A DNA stretch of 64,000 bases. It comes from Ilex aquifolium. Taxonomy: Eukaryota > Streptophyta > Magnoliopsida > Aquifoliales > Aquifoliaceae. Position 1 is the first letter of the stretch. Each line of letters begins with the position of its first letter. Shown here piece after piece: positions 54,554 to 64,000 of the stretch. The stretch spans positions 17,198,045 to 17,262,044 of the forward strand of contig OX637404.1 of NCBI GenBank assembly GCA_951799425.1. Reading direction: 5' to 3'. The translations under genes and the position numbers were made by a program. Below the pieces are notes generated by a model. It saw only the letters and a program-made list of their open reading frames with translations. It made no database searches and was not told where the DNA came from.

Positions 54554-57495
54554 CTAAAAAAATTGCTGGAGCCAGCTACAGTTCACAGCATCCTTCTCCA
54601 AGTCTTTCCTCAGTTTGCTCACTTCTTGCAAGGTCTGCTTGAGGTCCATCTTATCTAGTGGCAACTCTGAGAAGTCCTTCAAGAACTGGCGAGCTCGGGC
54701 TGCACCTACAGACATATCATCGGGGTCACACGCTCTCTTCCGTTTAGATCCCAACTGTAGGTCATAGGAAATTCAGACAATGCTATCTGACTTAGTAACA
54801 AGCTAATGCAATTAAGGCATAGCTAGTTTGCTTTCATAAGTAAATTGGTCCTTCACTTGCATTTATAAACTAAAGATACAAATTATAAACAAATAAACGA
54901 AGTATAGAAACCTCATCAAACATGACTATAACAGCGAAATACATAGAATGTGGATTTCCAATCTAACAGTACAGTATAGCTCTACGTGAACAGGGAGCAA
55001 ATTCATTATTTTGTGTTGGCTCGATGCTCTTTCTTGGGCAAAAGGTGTTATATCTCCCTCATTAAAATCCATCCGACTTGGTTTAATGGGCAAAAAGTAA
55101 ACCAAATCTCATTGTACAGAACTTTGTGCAAATTGACAGTTAGAATTTAGAGTTGCAGATGATGGGAAGCTTCTGGAAGGGAAAAACTGCACTGTTGTTT
55201 CAGCAAAAAGATGCATTTTAGGAACAAATACAATATTTGTCAGTACAGAAAGGATTAGGCAAGCCCACCATCAATTGCTCCTTTAACGATTTTCATAGTA
55301 ATAGGAACACGTCCTACTGAGACAGAATTGGTAACTTACTGTCCTCTTGCCTAGGAGGTAAAGGTTTACCTCATTGGAAAGGATAATTCATTGGGATTAA
55401 CATGAGAGTCCAACTACATTGAATTGCCAAAATCCAAAGGCAGCCCCCTAGAAGTAAGCCTGAGCAAGCTTACTGAAGACTACTAAAAGCCAGACCACAG
55501 AAAGATCTAGAACAAAAAATTCTTGCTCAACCAACCCGTCTCAATCCATGTCAACCATCAACCGAAGCCTGCACCAGCTCTTATCACCATCCCTCTTCAA
55601 CCTACCCAAACACTCGTTCCATTTTCATGGCTCCACAGAATCCTCAGAACCACGCACTAGCCACAATCACCATTCCTAAACTTTCACCTACCATATCTCA
55701 ATCCTACCTCTAAAAGGAAAAACAACCATCACACTAACTACCATTTGGAATGTTGCTATTTGTGGTTTAATTAGGCTTTTATCAAGGCTTTGTATTCCTA
55801 TCGAGTTTGGAGTCTTATGTGATAACTGATAAGTAATATGTAAAGGTTCCTCCAAGAACCGTGTGTGTATGACGACTGAGGACATATAAAACCAGAGAGA
55901 ATATTTAAGGCATTAAATGCATCATTAAAATAAGTAATACATATTTTGTTGTGTAGGGTCTGTATTGTGTGTGTGGCGGTGATTAGGGAGAGAGAGAGAG
56001 GGGAACAACTGAACAAGAACGTGAACAACGAAGAGAGAGAATGAGGAGTAGAATACTTTGTGGGCTGAAAGTTAATTAGAGCATGGGTGAAAACAAAATG
56101 AGAGAAAGATTTGTTCGAGTAATCATAAGGAAAAATCTGGTCTGATTGAGATGAAATTTCAAGTGGTATTGAGAACCTTGTTTTCATTGGCATTGATTGA
56201 GTTTTATGTAAGTGGCTTATCTTACAATATGCATCCGTGTTTAAATCTCTTTGCGAAGAGCTTGTCTTATGATTCTCATCGTTATATTCTGTTTGATCGT
56301 TTAGTCGATGATTCGATATTCCTTCCAATTTTCATTTGAAATATCGTTAGACATAATGTGCTAAAAATATTTTTATCATTGGTGAATTGCTTCGGGACTT
56401 ACCAATACATACAGGCACACTTGGTGACATGGTAATGATAGTTTGATGTGATCGTGACCTTGCGGGCGGTGTGACAGATGGGATGTACCAAGTGTTACCT
56501 AACTTGTTATCGAGACAAATTGAGTATGAAAAAATGAGTGATTTGAAAATTTGCAGTATGGAGTTTCATATTATTTGTGAAATAATATTCTTTTGTATTT
56601 TGTGCTTCCACAGTTGATTGTTGACTGTTTGTTAATCATTCGATTCTCCGTTGATTCCGTATATTGTGTTGTAAATTGCTTACGAGGCCTCCCAAACTTT
56701 TTTTTTTTTTGGGGAAGGGGGAAGGGGGAAGGGGGAAGGGGGAAGGAGGAAGGGGGGAGGAGGACTTGAACCCTTGACCTCAAGAAGGCAAAACCTTCAC
56801 AAGGTAAGGAGTACCATTGAACCAAAGGCTCATTGGTACGAGGCCTCCCAAACTCACTCTCATTTACCCTCTTAGATGTAGGTTTAGTTTATGATGGAAA
56901 TCAATAGAAAATCGGATTAAGTGAGGAATTGGAGATTGTAATTATTTATCGAGGAAATATGTAATATTTGAGGTCAATTGTAATTTTAATGGTGGGGGAT
57001 TTAGCAATTATTGGAAGTTTTAGTGCTCTGTATTGATTTAAATTGAAGGTTATTTAGTTCACGAACCAGATCCAAGATGATTGGGTCCGAAGTGTGACAC
57101 TAACTATTTCTTAGAGCTCAAAAGCAAAGACAAATGTAAAAACTAGTACTTAAAAGATGGTCTAAAGAAACCAATCATATGTGTATTGATTAATATAGAA
57201 TTCTTCATCATATATAGGACTTAAATGATCAGAAACCAGGTTTTTACAACAATCAGTGAAAACCCGATATTTAACGGTTGATAATGTTAGAAGACAACTG
57301 TCAATATCATCGCAAGCATTCTAAGAAAATGGGAGATTGTACCTCTTCGTTGGCATCATTTGAGATGATAGAAATAGGCGAGAAATCTTCCAACTCAGCA
57401 GCCTTTTCTCTAGCAAGAGTGACAACACTTTCTGGGAAGTTTGCAAATTCTGCGACATGAATACCAAAACTTTGATCACATGCCCCTGGTTCAAC
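54554..57495 (-). CDS. MSH2: DNA mismatch repair protein MSH2, last two exons
   Basis: Two exons on the minus strand. 57343-57495 encodes 51 residues from [20 protein letters not shown] to ...SNDANEE, with AG before and GT after. 54554-54754 encodes [14 protein letters not shown]... to ...[13 protein letters not shown] and TAG. They join in frame (phase 0). '[17 protein letters not shown]...A..KA.ELE' is the end of the MutS ATPase domain of eukaryotic MSH2. '[12 protein letters not shown]' and 'LEKDA..C.WLQQF' are the typical C-terminus of plant MSH2. MSH2 pairs with MSH6, MSH3 or (in plants) MSH7 to detect mismatches in nuclear DNA. No stop or shift is seen. Upstream exons would lie right of 57495; the next 6.5 kb is intron filled with retroelements, so most of the gene is outside the window, or this is a truncated copy. 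Confidence 0.9.
54755..57342. other. Last intron of MSH2
   Basis: 2.6 kb, non-coding. It holds a SINE at 56699-56836. Short open frames at 55798-56328 have no recognisable domain. Confidence 0.6.
56699..56836 (-). mobile_element. tRNA-derived SINE with 18-bp target duplication
   Basis: TACGAGGCCTCCCAAACT is present at 56681-56698 and 56837-56854. On the minus strand the unit has TGGTTCAATGGTA (A-box-like) and GGGTTCAAGTCC (B-box), then a CCCCCTTCC repeat and an A-run. About 138 bp. Confidence 0.85.
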
Positions 57496-57810
57496 CTATA
57501 AAAAACAATTACACAAGGGTATAAGTGAAAACAACTATACTCGGGGAACACAGGAATTAACAGATTTAGCAAGGTAAAAGAAAACAGAATCTTAAGAGTA
57601 ACTAAATCATTTTAATTTTCTTCAAAAATGAAAGCTTCCAACTACAGTAACACACATGTAAACCTTTAGATTTTTGGCATGCTTTCAATATGCAGAAGAA
57701 AATTTAAATTCACCATAGAAATCTGTCAGCAAACTTAAACTTAACAAAATATCAACATGCAACGTAACATTTCATCATGCATCACGATTATGTTACAAAT
57801 GGTTTGAAGC
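57496..57810. other. MSH2 intron sequence before the copia insertion
   Basis: AT-rich, no further MSH2 exon seen. Confidence 0.5.
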
Positions 57811-58005
57811 TGTTAAGATTGCATTTATATTTATGCTTATTTACTATTAGGGGTATTCTAGTCTTTCTCTTGTGGTAGGGTTTTATATATAGTGTCCCTT
57901 GTCCCTAGTTTATTATTATTATGAAATCTTGGTGTAGCAGTCTTCTTTTCTCTCTTTACTCTTCTTCGTATGTATTTTCATCTTTGAAAGTTATGTAAGT
58001 TTTCT
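57811..58005 (+). repeat. 5' LTR of the MSH2-intron copia element
   Basis: Starts TGTTAAGATTGC and ends shortly before TGGTATTAGAGC. It has a TATATATAG box and a CT-rich downstream part. The exact end is not certain because no second LTR is in the window. Confidence 0.6.
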
Positions 58006-58463
58006 TGGTATTAGAGCAAACTCTTTGAATTTGTGATTACTGTAGCATGAACAACAGTGACCTGAATAATGTCATGAACAGTGACTTGAATAGTTTCTCC
58101 TATCCTATACACAACTCTCGTCTTTGTGTGGTTTGACTATTATATGGATACTAGAGTTTCATCTGTTAATTGAAGAAGACTTGTGGTTGTGGTGTTTCTT
58201 TCTTTAAAGTTTCTAAAATTAGAGAGAAAACCCTAAATTTTCAGAAGTTGTAGAAATTTCAGAACTAGTCCAACAAATTGCAGATTTTTCCCCCATAAAA
58301 CTACAGAAATTGCAGATTCTACCCAAGAACAGAAATTACAGATTTAACCTACTTTTACTTCTATCATTGATTAAGGTTTTTAAAAAAAAAAAAAAAAATT
58401 AAAGTTCGGTGTTGAAGCAAGATTTGTGGAAGGAATGAAAGAAAAGTTTTCAAAACTTGCACT

Positions 58464-58853
58464 ATGAAAAATGGAAGTAATGTTGTATCTGGTTCATCTC
58501 CTATAGGTTTGTCTTTATCAACACCTTTAGGTATATCTTACTTTACTTGGCTCTTTGATTCAGGTGCTACACATCATATGACTAATGATTCATCTTTGTT
58601 TCCTTCTACCCTATCTCTTTCTCCCCTTACCACTGTCTTTATCAACACCTTCAAATGTAGAGGTTGAATCTATTATGATTTCATTTTTCTCTCTTTTCAA
58701 TGTTTACTGTATCCGTCAACTTTCACTGAATTTGATTTCTATCGGTCAACTTTCAAATCTTGGTTCCATTGTTTTTCCTTCATTGGTTGTATTGTGCAGA
58801 ATCCTCATTCTAAGAAGCTGTTTGGGATAGGCCAGTTGGAGGATTATAAATGT
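58464..58853 (+). pseudogene. Copia protease and pre-integrase fragment
   Basis: 'YFTWLFDSGATHHMTNDSSLF' region (protease D-S-G-A), then a frame change near 58665, 'CIRQLSLNLISIGQLSNLG' and the start of the zinc-binding pre-integrase region. No RT in the window. Confidence 0.75.
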
Positions 58854-59215
58854 TGAAAAAATTGCATGTTCCAGCTGTAATTGTTTATTCTATTGATTTG
58901 TTTTCCATGCGTTTGAACCCTAAGTGATGTAGATCGTAGTAAGGAAGAATTAGGGATGAGAAGAGAAGAAGAAGGGGATGAGAAAAAAAAAAAAAAAGAT
59001 GAGAACACAGAGAGAATTTGAGGAAGAAGGATTCAATATCAATAATCAAAAGTCTCCCAAAACAAATACTATATCCCCTATATATATATAGGGAGAGCAC
59101 AAACCCTAAAAGAAATAAATAGTCAAAATGACAACTAAACCCCTAAAAAGTAAAATAACAAATAACTCTTAATCCCTACGTCTACGCCTACTATAACATA
59201 ATCCGATTCTTATCA
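58854..59215 (-). repeat. 3' LTR of the gypsy element
   Basis: Minus strand starts TGATAAGAATCGG after GGGGGGAAA and ends TTTTTTCA. It contains CTATATATATAGGGGATATAG at about 59070-59095 as TATA region and AATAAAC near its end. The lower boundary agrees with where the interrupted copia sequence stops. Confidence 0.7.
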
Positions 59216-59239
59216 TTTCCCCCCGGCTAAAAAGAACTC

Positions 59240-59809
59240 GCCTCTGGAGAGATACGATCATGATAATGCTCTAGAAGATCAGGGTCAAGCCGACGAAACT
59301 CCTCAGTAATCTATGAAGCACCAGTCTCTGGATGATCTCTCCACCGAATAAGAAAACAACAATATCCTCCATCCGAGGAGCCCACAATTTGATCGTCAAG
59401 TACATCTGCAATCTGGTCATGCAGCTGTGGTGGAAACGGTGGAAGAATAGGCACTGTAGGTGATGCTGAAGACGAAGCAACTCTACCTGTAGGAAAACTT
59501 GTTGGCAACATAGGAGGCTCAAAAGTACCATGATAAGGAAACAAGTCCTCTACATTGAAAATATGACTAATACTCATTCGAAGGTAAGTCAAGGTGATAT
59601 GTATTAGGTCCAAGCTTACGAAGAATACGAAAAGAGCCAGTTGCTCGAGTATGTAACTTTTTGAAAGAATTTTTAGGGTAACGTTCAGGACGCACACGAA
59701 CCATGACATAATCTCCCACAGTAAATTCTTTATTCCTACGGTGAACATTTGTAGTCAATTTATAATTCTTATTGCTTAATGTAATTTTATGTCTTATGTC
59801 GGCAAGCAA
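59240..59809 (-). pseudogene. Gypsy integrase C-terminus and chromodomain-like tail
   Basis: 'EFTVGDYVMVRVRPERYP' and 'KLHTRATGSFRILRKLGPNTYHLDLP' are the GPY/F-type integrase end. After a frame change comes 'FNVEDLFPYHGTFEP', then 'YCCFLIRWRDHPETGAS' followed by a stop and 'ITEEFRRLDPDLLEHYHD', a shortened chromodomain as in plant chromoviruses. Such domains are thought to direct integration to chromatin marks. Broken by one frameshift and one stop. Confidence 0.75.
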
Positions 59810-59905
59810 GTCATGAATATGCTGGACAAAAACTTCGGCTGAGTGTGAAGGACGGGAATCAGGAGGTAAAGGTAATAAGTCAATAGACTGTCTAGGGGAA
59901 TAACT

Positions 59906-60619
59906 TTAAACAATCTCAAAAGAGAATTTACCAGTCGACCTGTTGACAGAGTTGTTAAAGGCAAATTCAGCACTAGGCAACAACAAATCCCAATTTCCCA
60001 TATTCTCACCCACTAGACACCTAAACAAATCTCCCAAGCTACGATTGACAACCTCAGTTTGACCATCAGTTTGGGGATGAAAGGCAGAGAAAAACTTAAG
60101 ACTAGTTCCAAAGAATTTCCAAAGTGTCTTCCAAAAATAACTCACAAACTTGACATCCCTATCAAACACAATGGAAATAGGCAATCTATGTAGTCGAACG
60201 ACCTCTTGAAAAAATAACTTCACTACATGTGAGGCATCAACAGACTTAGTGCTAGGAATGAAATAGGCCATCTTAGAAAACAGATCCACTACAACTAGAA
60301 TGGAATCATGATTATGAGCTGTTTTAAGCAATCCTAACACAAAGTCCATACTAAGGTCTCTCCATGGTGTATGTGGAACTGGTAATGGTGTGTACAACCC
60401 AGTGTTTTGTTTCCTAACCTTTGCTAACTGACAAGTGCGACACTGTAACACTATCCTAATAATGTCACGCCTCAAAGTGGGCCAATAAAACCTATCCTCA
60501 ACAAGTGCAAATGTCTTATCCCTACCAAAGTGGCCTGCCAGACCTCCCACGTGTAATTCCCAAATCAGGAAATCCCCAAGTAAAGTACTGAAAATACATA
60601 AGCATGACCCTCTAAACAA
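59906..60619 (-). pseudogene. Gypsy integrase core
   Basis: Zinc-binding part 'HVGGLAGHFG...CRTCQLAK' (HHCC), then 'DLSMDFVLGL' (first D), 'IVFDRDVKFVSYFW' (second D; the usual S before it is F) and 'FHPQTDGQTEVVNRSLGD' (E). A stop follows 'FSFEIV'. Confidence 0.85.
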
Positions 60620-60958
60620 GTAACCATCTCTATGGAGGAAGTCAATGTACTCATGACGATTACTAGTCTGAACATCCTAAAAAATGATACCAAAGTCAGA
60701 ACAAGAGGCATACTCATCTCTAATCCTATCAAAGCCGATTACATGGACACTCATAGTCTGTAAAACAGCAACTACACGACTAAGAGCATCCGCAGGTTTG
60801 TTTTCAATGCCCGCTCGGTGGTGAAGAACAAAAGTATACTCCTGAATGAACTCAACCCACCTAACGTGCCTAACACTCTATTTTCTCTGGGAATGAAGGT
60901 ATTTCAATGCCTGATAATCAGAATATAACACAAACTCAGATGGCAATAGATAATACCT

Positions 60959-61933
60959 CTACTGGCGAAGAGCTTGTACCACAACGTAGAACTCTTTGTC
61001 ATATGTAGAGTATCGTTGTTTAGCTTCATTGAGCTTTTCGCTGAAGTAAGCAATAGGATGACCCTCTTGACTCAAAACTCCACCTATCCCTCCACCAGAT
61101 GCATCACAAGCAACTTCAAACACTTTAGAAAAATCTGGGTGTCGAAGGACGGCTGCCTCTGTCATCTTGTGCTTAACTTCTTGAAAGGCTCTAGTTACAG
61201 TAAGAGTCCATTAAAACTCCCATTTTTTCATGCACTCTGTGATGGGAGCCATAATGGAACTAAACCCCTTAATAAATCTTCTATAGAAGGTGGCCAAACC
61301 ATGAAAACTTCGAACCTCAGAAATTGTTCGTTGCACTGGCCAATTCCTAATACCACGAATTTTCTCTGGGTCAGCTGCAATACCATGCGCAGAAATAACA
61401 AATCCAAGAAAAAACACTTGAGTTTGCATAAAGGAGCACTTCTTAAGGTTTGCATAGAATTTTTTCACACATAATGTCTGAAAAACCTGTCGAAGATGAT
61501 CCAAGTGCTCTTCTTTAGATCGACTGTAGATCAAGATGTCATCAAAATAGACCACCAAAAATTTCCCTAGGAAAGGATGCAATATCTGAGTCATAACCCT
61601 CATAAATGTACTAGGTGCATTAGACAATCCAAAAGGCATGACCAACCACTCACAAAGTCCATCCTGGGTTTTAAATGCGGTTTTTCATTCATCTCCTGAT
61701 CTAATTCAAATTTGATGATAACCACTACGCAAATCTATTTTGGAGAACTAAAGTGCACCAACCAAAAAGTCAAGCATATCTTCAAGTCTCGGTATAAGAA
61801 ATTGATACTTGACTGTAATTTTGTTAATGACACGGCTATCAACACACATTCTCCAAGAGCCATCTTTCTTGGGGGTCAATAAAGCAAGAACAACACATGG
61901 ACTAAGACTATGACGAACATACCCCTTTTGCAA
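60959..61933 (-). pseudogene. Gypsy reverse transcriptase and RNase H
   Basis: RT from '[22 protein letters not shown]' (61933-61748) through a break near 61700 to '[17 protein letters not shown]' and the catalytic '[13 protein letters not shown]' (about 61530-61570). RNase H follows after a stop at about 61211: 'FEVACDASGGGIGGVLSQ' and 'RYSTYDKEFYVVVQAL'. Catalytic residues are kept; the frame is broken at least three times. Confidence 0.87.
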
Positions 61934-61945
61934 AAGTCCATCTAC

Positions 61946-62653
61946 TTACCTTTGGAGTTCAGCACGCTCAACGGGATTCATACGATAATGGGAAATATTA
62001 GGCAACTGAGATCCTGGAACTAAGTCAAGAACATGCTGAACATCTCTCATAGGTGACAACTTATCGGGTAGTTCCTCAGGGATTACATCGTGGAACTCTC
62101 TCAATAGACTATCAATCTCAGGCAAAAGATCGTCCTTAGATTCCAAAGGACTCTGAAAAACTTCTTTAACAACTAGAGCTACCACTACACCAAACTCTTT
62201 TATCTCTTTTTCAAATTCTCTATGGATCAAGATGTGAAGGTATTTCTTGTAAATTATTTGGGAAGATGACCTATGCTTTGAATTATTACCTTCTGAGGGT
62301 TTTGCAGGCTTTAACTTAATGGTTTTTCCCTTATGCTTAAAAACATAGGTATTTTCTCTCCCATAGTTTATCACATCTAGATCAAAAAGTCACGGGCGAC
62401 CTAACAAGACATGAGCGACATCCATGGGTAAGACATCACACCATATATGATCTGAATAGTCACCCATATGAATAGGTACCAAACATCTCTGTGAGACTGG
62501 TAAGGAGGTCTTGTCAACCCATGCAACTTTGTAAGGTTGTGGGTGTGTCTCTGGCTTAAGCTGCAACTGAGCTACAGCCAACTTAGAGATGACATTCAAT
62601 GAACTTCCCCCCATCAATGACGACCTTGCAAACTTGACCCCTACATCGGACAA
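61946..62653 (-). pseudogene. Gypsy protease region with frameshift in the active site
   Basis: 'VVID-GG' and 'SSLNVISKLAV' lie in two frames that meet in a run of six G (plus-strand C6 at 62607-62612). The active-site D-G-G-S motif is therefore split by a one-base slip. The second protease motif 'MDVAHVLLGRPW' follows at about 62395-62430, then the linker to RT 'LPEIDSLLREFHDVIPEELPDKL'. Confidence 0.8.
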
Positions 62654-62846
62654 GTGTATGGAAAATGCTGGTGGGTTTCCATGCTTCTGTGCCTGAAGGG
62701 GTGGATAAGATGCATTGCATCACACTGACACGGGTGTCATCGTCCTGCCATTCTTCCTCACCTTCATCTAGTAACTCCAGGGGTTCCTCATCTAAAGGAT
62801 CAATTTCTTGGTCAATATCCTCTCTGTCAAGTGAATTCCCTAACCC

Positions 62847-63767
62847 CTAGCCAATGGTCAAGGTACGCTGAGGGCACTGTGAAGCAATATGACCCTTGCC
62901 ATGACAACGGTGACACTCTATGGAAGAACTGTCCTGGCAAGAAACCGTGAGTGTAGAATCTCGACCCCTAGTTGTATTACCTCTCAAGTTGGGGTAAGTG
63001 TTACCCCTGGATGTGACAGGCCCTGACTGGGTGATACCTCGAGACTTATCAAATGGGACTGACCTTAATGATTGAGATGCTCCGATTTGAGAAGGCATGA
63101 GACGCTGAAAGGGTGGCCTAAGGTATTGTTCAATCTCTAAGACTTTATAATATGCTTCCTCAACCGTTTTAGGAGAGTGTAAGTTAATCTCCCTCTTAAT
63201 CTCAGGTCTCAAGCCATTAATGAATTTTGTAACTGTTACCCAATGCTCTTCCTTTATGTCACATCTCAGAAAGAGCTCTTCAAATCGAGCTAAGTAATCA
63301 ATCACACTCGAGGTCAATTGACGCAAGTTCATCCACTTGTCAAAGAGTTGGTGCTTATAGTAACTAGGGAGATATTTATCTCGCAATCTTTGTTTCATCT
63401 CAACCCATAAAGTAATGGGTTGTCCCTCTAAGCGTTCTTGGTCTCGTTGGACTCCCTCCCAATATCTCTTAGCCGAACCAACGAGTTTCATTTTGACAAA
63501 ACGAACCCGATGGTGGTTAGACATATCATACCAATCAAAGTAGTCATCCATTTCATCCAACCAATCTAAGAAAACAACAGGATCCAACTTACCATCAAAA
63601 TTAGGAGCGTCCACTTTGACTCTTTGTGTGATATCCCTAGATTCTTCATGGACATGCCTATGTCGAGGATTATGGTAACGCGGAGGGGGAGACCTATGGT
63701 ATCTGACACGTGGTCGAAAGGGCTCACGATAACCATCCATATCACCCTCTGCTGAATAGTCAGACAT
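62847..63767 (-). pseudogene. Gypsy gag
   Basis: 306 residues to a TAG at 62847. The retrotransposon gag core is clear ('PNFDGKLDPVVFLDWLDEMDDYF', 'WVEMKQRLRDKYLPSYYKHQL', 'YLARFEELFLRCDI'). The zinc knuckle CHRCHGKGHIASQC at residues about 288-301 is intact. The frame also looks coding a little upstream of 63767, so the true start may be higher. Open in itself, but part of a broken element. Confidence 0.85.
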
Positions 63768-64000
63768 GACTACCTCAGCGGGATCCTCCTGAAAATTCCT
63801 ACGACCTACGTTTCGTCTAAAAGTGGTATTAGAAGGTGGTCTCCTATCTGGACATTGAACTCAGCTCCCCTGAGCTACTTGCGGAGTGGGTAGGACACCT
63901 TGGCATGAGTCAGTAGGATTTATCAGGAGAGACAGGTGTCTAACATGGTGTGCCTGTCTGAACTTAGGTGAAACTGGTGACTCATCCAGGTCATACTCTA

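Larger units (their letters stand above)
57811..58853 (+). mobile_element. Ty1/copia element, 5' part, cut by a gypsy insertion
   Basis: LTR from TGTTAAGATTGC (57811) with TTTTATATATAGTG at about 57880, followed by TGGTATTAGAGC (58006) as primer site. gag is missing or unrecognisable. At 58545-58590 the protease motif 'WLFDSGATHHMTN' is clear, then 'RQLSLNLISIGQL' and the pre-integrase part. At 58853, in the middle of this part, the gypsy LTR begins. Confidence 0.75.
58854..64000 (-). mobile_element. Ty3/gypsy element, chromovirus-like, 3' part and most of the internal region
   Basis: On the minus strand: gag, protease, RT, RNase H, integrase and a chromodomain-like tail, then polypurine GGGGGGAAA and a 362-bp LTR. 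The order with integrase after RNase H defines Ty3/gypsy. The 5' LTR is beyond 64000. It is inserted in the copia element at 58853. Several frame breaks. Confidence 0.9.

Noticed and set aside
55798..56328. 176-residue minus-strand open frame in the MSH2 intron
   Set aside because: No domain, Ser/Thr/His-rich low-complexity product, no splice support.
56762..56773. tRNA gene suggested by a B-box
   Set aside because: The unit is bounded by an 18-bp duplication and has an A-run, so it is a SINE; no full cloverleaf is visible.

Overview
The window is nuclear DNA of a flowering plant, most likely a eudicot. It is AT-rich and intron-rich. Two host genes are recognisable from conserved exons, and almost everything else is transposable elements of plant type: Ty1/copia, Ty3/gypsy, Helitrons, hAT-like and Tourist-like MITEs, tRNA-derived SINEs, and one element with a caulimovirid-like movement protein. 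I cannot name the species from the sequence.

Host gene 1 (minus strand, first coding exon at 24917, last visible exon at 2827) is a TMEM185-like multispanning membrane protein ('transmembrane Fragile-X-F-associated' family). Six coding exons join in frame. The C-terminal exons are not in the window. Intron 1 holds a 5.7-kb copia element (15527-21260, target duplication ATAAG). Intron 5 holds a 6.4-kb composite copia element (3897-10319, target duplication ACCAC). The left edge (1 to about 1800) is the 3' end of a third copia element whose LTR carries a hAT-like insertion. Host gene 2 (minus strand, 54554-57495) is the last two exons of the mismatch-repair gene MSH2. Its upstream intron is filled by a partial copia element (57811-58853), interrupted by a Ty3/gypsy element (58854 to past the right edge).

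The intergenic stretch 25200-40900 has no convincing gene. It contains head-to-tail Helitron-like units (TC start, hairpin, CTRR end), into which MITEs are nested (27932-28577, 29884-30395, 30655-31014), plus a SINE with a 17-bp target duplication (34747-34989).

40946-45845 is a decayed virus-like retroelement: promoter with TGACGTCA and TATA, poly(A) signal, tRNA-Met-type primer site, 30K-type movement protein, aspartic protease, then an unrecognised tyrosine-repeat protein. No reverse transcriptase is found where one is expected. Two clean MITEs follow (46473-47223 and 47616-47774).

47975-52522 is a nearly intact copia element on the minus strand. Its only detectable LTRs are two identical 35-bp sequences, bounded by matching CATTC target duplications and abutting a normal primer site and polypurine tract. 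This and the RT-less movement-protein element are the two observations most worth checking.
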